Assembly (NCBI GenBank): GCA_002633025.1
Contig: NMRB01001693.1
Span: forward strand, 30,578-94,577
Direction of reading: 5' to 3'
DNA: 64,000 nucleotides
Origin: Notospermus geniculatus
Lineage: Eukaryota > Nemertea > Pilidiophora > Heteronemertea > Lineidae
The position numbers and the translations under genes are program-made. Positions 23,601 through 32,246 of the stretch are shown here, in pieces; positions within the stretch are counted from its first letter, which is position 1, and every line of letters starts with the position of its first letter. Below the pieces are notes generated by a model. The model did no database searches. It worked only from the letters and a program-made list of their open reading frames with translations, and was not told the DNA's origin.

Positions 23601-26600
23601 TTATGATTATTATTCCATTTCAGGTTATGTCTCTTTCATATCTTGTCATTTTATAGCCTTGGATTCGGTAATGGCCCAGTGCACAGGTTATGATGGGTCC
23701 CAAGACTCCTGTACTCGCCACCTGCTTTACTGCTCCAGGTCGATGATAAGATGACCGCCACGCCTTCAGTGTGCAAACATTATGCCTAATCTTTGTTCTC
23801 CAGGTCATACCAACGTCAGCAGAGGGACATGTACAATGAGCAGCAGGATGCTGCTCAGTTTGACGTAGATTCCCTCAATGCTGCTCAAGGAGGCCATCAC
23901 TACGCTGGGCTTAATCTACTCAACAGGTATTTTACCGGTTTGGGCTGGGCAATTCCATGCAAGACAAATCAGACATTTCTTTTTCTCTACTGGGTATACA
24001 TTGGGAGATGTAAATGTGTGTTGGTCACCTTGTTCTGTTGGTAGATTCTGACAAAGTGCCAGTCAGCACACTGCACTGTTTGCTAATTCGTTGCGTCACG
24101 AACGTGACGTGTGATGTCACATCCGTGACGCAACTAATTAACAAACAGTGCACTGATTATGAATCACAACGAACTAAATTCATACCAGGGGCATAGAAGG
24201 ACAAGAACCTGACATGATGCAGGGTACTTAATGGTCCTTTGGTGCCATGAGTTGCAGAGACCGCACTGAACAAGTAAAAAAATATCACGAATTTGACTGT
24301 GGACTTGCCCTTTATGAAACAGGCCCCAGATCTTCAACCCACTTGACATCAAAATGTTGCCACCCTTTATTAGAACATGGGCAGTTGATCATGAAAGCTG
24401 TGATTACATAGAGCTACACACACAGATAGGCACACGCTGGTGTGCCTAGATTCACGATTGTGAACCCTTTGTGAAACCTTTGTTAAGTAACATGACCATA
24501 TACTGTAAAGCTGTATGTAATTACAGCCTAAGTGCACCATGCGTCAATTCTAATACATGTCCAAGCATGGAATTGTCCTTCTGTCGTGTTTGTTGCACTA
24601 CCACTAATAATATTGAAGCCTTCACATCTGTTTTCAGGTCTGAATATTGTAGTTACATGTAAGCTTTTCCGATACCAATTTCCCCCTTTGTATGCTCTCC
24701 ACTACCCACCAACATTTACGTAATAAACAGTACGTGACACTGAAGAATGGGTGCGTTCAAGAATGAATGTTTTCTGGGACTGAGATTCTAAGGAATGTTT
24801 GCAACTATATGCTGAAATGGTTATCCCATTCATCTTTGTCGAATAATTGTATTTTTATGAGGGAATTTCTTATTTATTTTCAGATTGTACACACGCCGGG
24901 ATGATTTCTCTGATCAAGTGGACTTCATGCAGTCCGATCTAGATACACTTCGGGACATGCTGTCGGGTAGTCCATACTTCGATCCGAATACAATGGCTGG
25001 GGTAGGTTTCAATGCTTTTCTGAAGATATTTGCTGGCCTAATAAACATTTTTGAGACCTTAAATTCTCACTTCTAGAAGAAGAGTAATGAGTTATGAGGT
25101 GGGCAGTGTTACTCTTGCTGATCAATAGGAGCTGTCAGTGAGTTGACCAATAGGTGTCACTACGGCCCAATTCAATGCATAAAGCGGACCCATTCATTCT
25201 TGATCGAGCACCAATCATGTGGATTTTCCTGTGCATTGGTCCACTAGAACTTTGCTGCCATCTTTTGGCAATACGTGCGGCTGACTGCTCCTATTGCTTG
25301 ACTGCATTTCCAACATTGCCAATGTTATACATCCTACTGTGTAATGCCTAAGAGGAGCTGTCAGTCAGTTGACCAATATGTGTCACTACGGCCCAATTCA
25401 ATGTCGAGTGGACCCATTCATGCTTGATTGACACCAATCAAGAGAATTTTCCTTTGTATTGGTCCACTGCAACTTTGCTGCCATCTTTTGGCAATAAGCA
25501 CGGCTGACTGCTCCTATTGATTTGATGCTCACTTTTTTGGTTACAAGAGGTATTTTGTTCACGCTTTTCAGCATGTCACTTCTGCCGTACATGTTCAAAG
25601 AAAATAACAGAATTAGGCCCAAAACACGTACTGCTGATGTAGGCCTACAGATCCATGACGTTGGTTGGGGACCACTGCGTCAAAGGACGACGTCATGGCA
25701 CGTCAGCGGCGCCCAAGACATAACTCTGTTGGCATGAAATTGCAAACTTTTGAGGCTCAAATGATTGAATTCCATGGTGATTGCGGCCAGGTCCCTAAGT
25801 CCATTTTCAAACTGCTTAGACATTTAAAAACTAGAGATTCTTGACTTCTCAATGAGTTGAAATGTTTCAAAAGGATAGATAAATGCGAAGCAGTCGGCCT
25901 TCAAACTGGGCACACATTTTTCCCAATTTGTAAACATGGTCCCCAACTAAAATCACAGATCTGTAGTCATCTGATGCCATTAAAAGTTTTTTCTTTTTCC
26001 ACTTTGCAGATATTTGCTGCAGAACATGATAATGTAAGTGTACTGATGAATCTTCTGTGGTGTTGTTGGTAACAGTGTTCTTCGGGGGAATGGAGTTAGA
26101 AGCCTCAGCACTAGTGTAGGAATAGGATTGTTACGGCTTTACTCAAAGTCATGTGAAAAATGAAAAACACTGGATTTTAAAGATCCTAACACGAAAAACA
26201 GTATTATTAGCTCCTCAGACAGTATTGGGTGAATTAATGCGAAGCAGGGGGAACCAGAGTGCCCATTAGCTTAAAGCCATTAGCTTAAAGTCACTTTATG
26301 AAACAGGCCCCAGGGCCCTGTTTCAAAAAGTGACTTTAAGCTAATAGTACCTTTAACCAAATGGAAAATGCATTGAAGTTGATGGTACCATTGGCTTAAA
26401 GCCCCACTGTATTGAATGTGAAAAACGCAAATCATCGCCGCGATTCTCGTACGACGTCACGACGTCAGCGTAGTGTAAAATGTACTACGCTCTGTCAGAA
26501 TACATTAGGGCTCTCCCTGCAGTTTTTTCCAATGCGTGCTGAAAACTAGGCCTTGATCCTGTGAAGTGCGTATCAGGCAAGCATTTTGGGACCTTCACGA

Positions 26601-28720
26601 GGCTATGGGACCTCTATGTGCACTCTCCTAACTTTTTGAAAATATCGTAAAACTCAATACTGTGGGGCTTTAAAGTCACTTTATGAAACAGGCCCCTGGT
26701 CATCTATTGTTGATGAAATTCATGCTGATCGGGGCTGCATTGGACCCCTCAAAAATTGGGATTTTAAGGGTCCCACATCATTTTCAAGGGCCCTTAATGT
26801 ATTTGTAAACCAGATTTCCAAATTGCAAGGGTCCTTCTTGTCTTGGGGATTTTCAGGGGTTATCTAGAGCCCTGCTGATACTTTTTGCCATTTCCTCTCT
26901 TACTGACTCTTGGTCATAATGTCGACGAAATGAGAACACTGTTACAGTCAATCGACACATGATGGTAATTCATTTAGTACATTTATGTTGTGATCAATTG
27001 CAAGTCTTACCTCTGTACTGATGAATGAATGTGCGAAAAATGACTGGGTTAAGTGTTAACCCTTTCACTGCGAGTGGCCATTTCATGAAATTGAAAGTCT
27101 GATATTTCGTGGAAACTTGGGGACATGTAGATATTCATTTGAAGTTACTTGGTGAGGTCTTTTCAGTGAATACCGGTACATATTTGATAGGGACCGCTCA
27201 GTCTTCTTAACCTGATTTCATATTTCACAGAATGTACCTTGGCATTTAAAGGGTTAAAAACTGAGTTGTTTTTGTGGCCTGTCTGTGACGACTGCAGGTT
27301 AAGCCAGCAGCAGACCAGGCAATAGGGAGGTTGAGATCAGCGACTTATCATGGATCCTTATACGTATGCGGATCGAAATGTACATAAAATTTGTCATCGT
27401 TCTACAGAATTCTATCCGTATAGAGCTTGAGCCGCGGCTCATTATGACGTCACGTTTGACCTGCAGTCCGCCATGCTGCCGGTCAACGACAAAGTGCGCC
27501 ACGTGCAAATCGCGTCATGGTTGAAGACGCAACACTCCACTTGCGCTGACGACAAACTGCACCACGTGGGTCGCCGACGTCATTTGACGTCAGTTTGACC
27601 GGCAAGATGGCAGATTTTTTCGTGATGACGTCATCGGCTCGAGCTCTATATGTACCGGTATAAGGATCTGTGATACGTCGCTGATCTCAACCTCCCTAAT
27701 ATCGCTAGTGATCTGATTGCCACTGATCTTCTCGTTCTAGCCAGTCACCGCAGACTAAGCGATATCAGTTTTGGTATTGTTTGGTATTCGACGAGCATCT
27801 GCACGCTAGGGTCTCCGGGTACATTCCCTGTAGACAGATCCCGGTTACCCTCCATCTCTTTCTTTTTCTCTGATTCTGTTTGCACCTAAGTTTATTTATC
27901 TTCCTCCTATGAAATCATGCAGATTTTACGGAACAATAAACTCTCTGTACTCTGTACTCGCTGGTGAGAAGATTCCACGCATTGCTGTTTACCGCACGCC
28001 CGGTGTCAACAGCCGATTTTGCTCGATGGTGAACAGATCACGTGCGATATTGCCTGGTGTGCTGTTGTCTTTAGGCTCAAGATGGTAACGAGCTGTAAAC
28101 TTCCTCTGTGTTGTTTTCAGGCGTTCCAAGATGGAGGTGAAGGTCATCCCGCAATGGGAAAAAACAATGAGCCTGTGGGTGAGTCTCTATTTCAATTCAT
28201 TCTTGATGCAAACGGGCTGTTCATTTTCGTCACTTGAGGAATCTGATTTGTGATCCTTGGGAAAATGGAAAAAGCTAGTAGTCAGATGAGCTGCTCATTT
28301 AGCGCTACAATCTCAGCATTTATACACCAGGGTGGAGAGAGGCCAGTAAGGCAAGGAGACCTGCTCAGAGTCTCACACTGACAGTGAGATTTGAACCAGG
28401 GACCTCATGACCCTAGCCAGAGACCCGAGCCACTGGACCACCCCGGCTCCAAAATGTGTCACAAATGAGGCTCTGTTTCAACTCATTCTTTCTTCATCCC
28501 AGGTAACGAAGTTGTCCAGTATATGCCAGTGGATCTCCCAAGCCTGTTTGAGCTGTCCAGTGAGTCGGAGGACCCGACACTCAGCACACTCAATAATATC
28601 AACGCTTCCAAGGATAACCTTGAGACACCAGCGACTGATCACTTGGTCGACCCGTTATCCGAGTACATGATCGCCAACAAAGGTCTCAGTACAGTCACGC
28701 CATCAGATGATCTGGACTGA
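20460..28720 (+). CDS. HSF: Heat shock factor, C-terminal half (5' part not found)
   Basis: Six candidate exons (20460-20605, 23804-23926, 24884-25001, 26010-26033, 28121-28178, 28503-28720) read as the back half of a heat shock transcription factor. SDIIDI resembles the SDITEL segment after HR-A/B in vertebrate HSF1. QVDFMQSDLDTLRDMLSG matches the HR-C helix that holds the inactive monomer. VQYMPVDLPSLFELSS and EDPTLSTL match the activation-domain end of HSF1 (DLPVLFEL, EDPTISLL). From 23804 to the TGA at 28718-28720 the phases close exactly (540 nt after the first base, 179 residues plus stop). The exon ending at 20605 is phase 0 while 23804 needs two prior bases, so at least one exon between them is unseen. 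The winged-helix DNA-binding domain and HR-A/B were not found between the upstream gene and 20460. The protein would bind heat shock elements in the nucleus only if that front half exists elsewhere. Confidence 0.8.
21158..21262 (+). repeat. SINE family 1 tail fragment
   Basis: acccaagtgagtaacatgag and ggtcaataatgctatggctt match the family 1 tail. Confidence 0.65.
21374..21520. repeat. Foldback, GGGCCGTATTC family
   Basis: gggccgtattcaaaaagggt pairs with accctttttgaatacggccc; inner gacgcgtgtaacttc / gaagttacacgcgtc. Confidence 0.85.
21953..22200. mobile_element. Element B (TTAA-flanked MITE)
   Basis: AGCCTCACTGTATTGAATTT to gaattcaatagagtgaggct, flanked by TTAA at 21949-21952 and 22201-22204. 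piggyBac-type target choice. Confidence 0.8.
22205..22312. mobile_element. Element B, partial copy, head to head
   Basis: agctgcgctgtattcaattc onward matches the other end of element B. It shares the TTAA at 22201-22204 with the copy before it. Confidence 0.65.
22590..22735. repeat. Foldback element
   Basis: acacttaggatttttcttgt pairs with acaagaaaaatcctaagtgt in the reverse arm (gtgcaagaaaaatcctaagt); inner attataaatg arms. Confidence 0.75.
23804..23926 (+). CDS. HSF exon upstream of HR-C
   Basis: The acceptor is ctttgttctccag and the donor cag|gtattt. It reads SYQRQQRDMYNEQQDAAQFD and then LNAAQGGHHYAGLNLLN. It ends with AG, which joins the A at 24884 to make Arg. Confidence 0.75.
23927..24883. 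other. HSF intron
   Basis: Contains a foldback near 24055-24152 (cactgcactgtttgctaatt / taattaacaaacagtgcact). No exon seen. Confidence 0.55.
24884..25001 (+). CDS. HSF exon: HR-C hydrophobic repeat
   Basis: The acceptor is ttatttattttcag and the donor ggg|gtaggt. It reads LYTRRDDFSDQVDFMQSDLD then TLRDMLSGSPYFDPNTMAG. Hydrophobic spacing and the SD-x-x-x-x-Q-x-x-LD-x-L-x-x-ML order match HR-C of HSF1. It ends in phase 0. Confidence 0.85.
25126..25535. repeat. Two tandem copies of a CAATAGGAGC element
   Basis: Each has gagctgtcagt(g/c)agttga at one end and ggctgactgctcctattg at the other, about 200 bp. A third copy is at 33823-34138, broken by a foldback. Confidence 0.75.
26010..26033 (+). 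CDS. HSF 24-nt microexon (possible cassette)
   Basis: The acceptor is ctttttccactttgcag and the donor gtaagt. The eight codons IFAAEHDN are phase 0 at both ends, so the exon can be included or skipped without changing frame. Its IF falls where HSF1 has the LF of LLDLF after HR-C. Confidence 0.58.
26272..26700. repeat. Foldback holding an element B insertion
   Basis: gggccctgtttcaaaaagtg pairs with cactttatgaaacaggcccc. The right arm is split by element B at 26400-26669. Confidence 0.75.
26400..26669. mobile_element. Element B, full copy with TTAA duplication
   Basis: AGCCCCACTGTATTGAATGT to ctcaatactgtggggct, flanked by TTAA at 26396-26399 and 26670-26673. Confidence 0.85.
27320..27712. repeat. 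Large foldback in HSF intron
   Basis: gggaggttgagatcagcgac pairs with gtcgctgatctcaacctccc, arms about 50 bp, with inner gtcatttgacgtc-type segments. Confidence 0.75.
28121..28178 (+). CDS. HSF exon: activation domain, first part
   Basis: The acceptor is ctgtgttgttttcag and the donor gtgagt. It reads AFQDGGEGHPAMGKNNEPV in phase 0 and ends with a single G that completes a Gly codon with GT at 28503. Confidence 0.75.
28208..28275. repeat. Half of the 14058-type foldback
   Basis: ctgttcattttcgtcacttg and gatccttgggaaaatggaaa match 14058 onward; the copy stops where a SINE begins. Confidence 0.7.
28278..28450 (-). repeat. tRNA-derived SINE, family 2
   Basis: Reverse complement of 51124-51313: gtcagatgagctgctcattt, then tttgaaccagggacctcatg (B-box side) and the head near ggaccaccccggctcc. 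It lies in the last HSF intron. Confidence 0.8.
28503..28720 (+). CDS. HSF terminal coding exon
   Basis: The acceptor is ctttcttcatcccag. It reads NEVVQYMPVDLPSLFELSSE, SEDPTLSTLNNINASK, and ends TVTPSDDLD before TGA. The DLPSLFEL and EDPTLSTL motifs and the acidic end are those of the HSF1 transactivation domain. Confidence 0.87.
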
Positions 28721-29975
28721 GCGGTCTCGGCGCTGATGACCCTTTAGGGAGTGTGCGAAGTGGGTAATCTTATTGAGTGGTTACTTCTCTGGAGGACCTG
28801 ATGTCGAGTGATGCAAAGATATATCTATCCGTTTGTATGAGGGCAACTTTAACCCAATAGAGCCCATGCCGCCCTAAACCGCCCTGCCGTGAGCCGCCGA
28901 GAAGACCACGCCCAATTTTTGACAAAAATCCCCATCACCTATATTAATGTAGAAATCAAAATCACCAACTACTGCCGGCAGCGGCACAATCCGCCATGTC
29001 TCCAGACGCTGATACCGCCATAAACCGCCTTGACTCATTACAGTGTTCTCTTAACTTAATGCAGTGGCATTTCAGGGCGGTGAAAGTTACAGGTGGAAAG
29101 TGCAAAAAAATATGCGGCTCTATTGGGTTAAGGTTGGTTATCATATGTGGTTTACTTTTTCCGAAACGTGCTCAAGGAATGATAAGATTGTCATGTTATG
29201 TCAAGAGTTTGCTGATCATGTTGCTATGACTGTAAGATATGATTATTAGATTTTGATAGACATGCTGAATATTTCTGTTTATTTTGAAGTGAATTTTGTT
29301 CAGCTGTTCATTCTGCTTTTCCAGCCAGTTCACAATTACCGGTATAAATGTATTTGTATTGGACAGAATTTCTGATTATAGAATCATTTGGGCTCCCTGA
29401 ACATGTTCCTCTGTGTATGGCATTACTTGATGAGGGGGGCCTTGGCAAGGTCAATGGTGGAGATAATTTCAGCTCCTTATGAAGAAAAACTGGCCATATA
29501 TAGGAAAATGTTGATGCTCTGTACTCACCCCTGAAAGTGAAGGAGCTAGTGAATCCTGTATAAGTTTTTCCCATTGGATGCGCCTTGTTTTAAGGTAACA
29601 TTGGTCTTATTTGTTTGATTACAAACTGTGAACTCTCCCAACGTGTTAGCAGATGAAAATGATATTCCTAAACTGATTTCACTCCGCCATATCAGATTTA
29701 GAAACTGTGTGAAGTCGTCATTCAGAGAGAGAGGTGCTTTTGTAACCCAACAAATGTGTGGTGGTCNCACAAATGCCTGCTTTGGGGGTCAAATTACGGC
29801 TGACAAGCCAAGAATCGAATCGGACATAAACTTGGTGTCATATGTCATCTGACGTAAGGGTATAAATGTATCCGACACCAAAGCCCGCTATGGTTAAAAC
29901 GAGGCTGATGCATTATCCATTGAAAACAAGGCTCACGGTGACGAGAGTGGTTTATAATGTATCATCATTTTTTAG
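28721..29975. other. HSF 3' flank
   Basis: A foldback spans about 28853-29131 (taacccaatagagcccatgc / gcggctctattgggtta) and may fall in the 3' UTR. I see no clear AATAAA close to the stop and no coding exon. Confidence 0.55.
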
Positions 29976-30269
29976 ACAAGGCCAAATGGAACCCCAACTT
30001 CCAGAAGGTTCTCACGGTCTTCCCCAAACCATCGGAGAGTGTGCGGTTCGTTCTGCGTGTGATTGCGAATCCACCACCCACAAATGTCTCCTGGTTGGAT
30101 GAATACAATCGACCGGCGACTGATCAAGGATTTTCAGCCGAAAAAGCCAACGATTTGACATACACCTTGTTTAAGCAAGCTGTTGCTTTGGATGATTACG
30201 CGGAATACTCGGCTACAGTAGTCAACGATGTTGGGATCTCGGATTTTACCTTCAGGATAATGAAAGGAG
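29976..30269 (+). CDS. Orphan Ig-like domain exon
   Basis: The exon has an acceptor (atcatcattttttag), a donor (ggag|gtgtgt) and 294 nt, phase 1 at both ends, the usual shape of a single-exon Ig domain. It reads SVRFVLRVIANPPPTNVSWL, LTYTLFKQAVALDDYAEYSA and TVVNDVGISDFTF. NPPPTNVSW (strand C Trp) and DDYAEY (strand F D-x-Y) mark an I-set-like fold. Leu and Ala stand where strands B and F normally carry the disulphide cysteines. No partner exon was found between the HSF stop and the receptor start codon at 32232. It could be a relic, an alternative 5' exon of a neighbour, or part of a gene broken by assembly. Confidence 0.6.
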
Positions 30270-30469
30270 GTGTGTTGTACTCTCAACAGGCTTTTTAATT
30301 AAAGTTGGTAAGACCCAAACGAGTTAAAGGGCCGTATGCTTTGGTAGGACTTCAGCCACACATTCTGACTTGTCTCTATGCTTAAAGCAAAGAGAAAGTC
30401 ACTTCAGCTACATTTTAGGCTAAAGTCCGACCCAAGCATACGGCAGAGGCCTATTGAATTTACGAAGTT

Positions 30470-30977
30470 GTATAAAGAGTGTGGCATATGCCCCCGCACG
30501 TATGTTGAGTTGGTTTTCCCTCAACATGTAGACGGAAGTTAATCAAACTGACGAAAGGAACGATGTTCCCTGAAATCAAGGGAATCCAATTTCAAGATGG
30601 TGGCTTTGGAAGCCATATTGTAAATCGAAACACGCCCATTTTCGAAAGGAATCTTCCTTTGGTCATTCCCAACATACATACAAAAAATCAAAATAATCGG
30701 ATAAACGGTTCTTCCTAAAATTGACGGAATCTGATTTCAAGACTGTGGATCTGGCGGCCATATTGTAAATCGGAACACAGCCATTTTCGAAAGCAATCTT
30801 CCTTTGGTCACCCCAACATATATACAAAAAATCAACTTGATTGGACAAACTGCTTTCTTTTAAATGAACGGAAATGGGAAAGTAACGGACGGACGGACGC
30901 CGCCAACAATGCCGACGCTGGACGGACGTAACGGGTGACGACATAAATGCCCCCGCTTCTGCTGAAGCGGGGACATA
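30470..30977. repeat. Dispersed-type element with terminal hairpin
   Basis: Two direct copies of about 130 bp (aagatggtggctttggaagc / aagactgtggatctggcggc; cattttcgaaag; cttcctttggtca), then ggacggacggacg and a hairpin cccgcttctgctgaagcggg near the end. Confidence 0.6.
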
Positions 30978-31372
30978 AAAAAGAAGTGGTTATTACATGT
31001 AGGTTGTTGTGGGAATACCCTATGAACATAATCCACTACATGAACAAACTTAGGGCCGGATTCTTGGGTCTGACTCAAGTCCGACTTTTCTCAATGCTTC
31101 AACAAAGAAACAGCTATAATTTGGGCTAAAGTCCGGCCTAAGCATACGGCCCTTTAGGCTAAACTCCCACCCAAGCATACAGCTCCAAAAACTAACTTCA
31201 GCTATACTTTAGGCTAAAGTCCGACCCAAGCATACGGCCCTTAGTATCCTCAAGACAATACCTTGCTTAAGAAGTTAGATTTGTATTCAATTTCTAGTAT
31301 GACACCTTTGTCAATTGCAGTCGCTCCGAACACAACACTGACGTACGTTAAGCGGCACGGGACTCGAATATG

Positions 31373-31715
31373 ACTTGCGGGGTTTTAGAACGAACACCAC
31401 GTTGTGCTAAACCACACAAGTCCAGGACTTGCGTGGTTTTAGAACGAACACCATGTTGTGCTGAAACCACACAAGTCCAGGACTTGCGTGATTTCAGAAC
31501 TAACACCATGTTGTGCTAAAACCACACAAGTCCAGGACCTGCGTGGTTTTAGAACTAACACCACGTTGTGCTAAAACCACACAAGTCCAGGACTTGCGTG
31601 ATTTCAGAACTAACACCATGTTGTGCTAAAACCACACAAGTCCAGGACTTGCGTGGTTTCAAAACTAACACCACATTGTGCTAAACCACACAAGTCCAGG
31701 ACTTGCGTGGTTTCA
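31373..31715. repeat. 55-bp tandem array
   Basis: About six units of acttgcgtggttttagaacg, aacaccatgttgtgctaaaa, ccacacaagtccagg. cttgcgtggttttag pairs with ctaaaaccacacaag in each unit. Confidence 0.92.
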
Positions 31716-32231
31716 TCACCTCCGTTGCGCTACGCCCCCCCTTTCTGCCAATCCTGGATCCGGCCCTGTATATAGACACGTGACGAAGGGAGCGAGTACG
31801 GTACTAAGAACCCCTGATGTTCTCATGATGGGGAGAGAGAGGGGGAAACTGCACCTTTGCAATTTTTCGGCTAAAATAACTCCTCAGAGATTGTATGGTA
31901 TAAACATCAATTAAAGCTATGACAGGTAAGGTGCAATAGGCCCTTTCACACGATTTTCCACAGTGGCGCGTCAATAGGCCTAAGGCCTAGCTTTAAGTAT
32001 CAGTTGCTCCCACAAGCTCGCCCCCTATGACCAAGGTTTTCCTTTTCAGGCCGATGCGCTGCTGCCATCTACATTCTGGTAGCTGAACTAATTTATTTCC
32101 CAATTCCCCTTCGGAACGTCAAAGAGACCACAGTAAGGATAATCGATGACAGACGATCAACCTGTTTGATCAATTCGTAACATGGCCGGGAATAAAAGTT
32201 CTGTTTGAAAGTTTCATCGGATTTATTAAAC

Positions 32232-32246
32232 ATGAGTACATCACAG
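32232..32246 (+). CDS. Receptor exon 1: start codon
   Basis: ATG plus four codons (MSTSQ) end at the donor gtaagt. The exon is too short to stand alone. It is chosen because phase 0 leads straight into a classical signal peptide in exon 2, and nothing else nearby does. Confidence 0.72.

Larger units (their letters stand above)
20606..23803. other. HSF intron(s), at least one exon unseen
   Basis: Contains foldbacks (21374-21520, 22590-22735), a SINE tail (21158-21262) and TTAA-type elements (21953-22312). The phase mismatch between 20605 and 23804 predicts a missing exon, not identified. Confidence 0.55.
30270..32231. other. Stretch between Ig exon and receptor start
   Basis: Filled by a foldback (30328-30443), a two-repeat element with a terminal hairpin (30470-30977) and a 55-bp array (31373-31715). 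The last 250 bases before the ATG show no clear TATA box; gggaataaaagttctg lies about 40 bases upstream. Confidence 0.55.
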
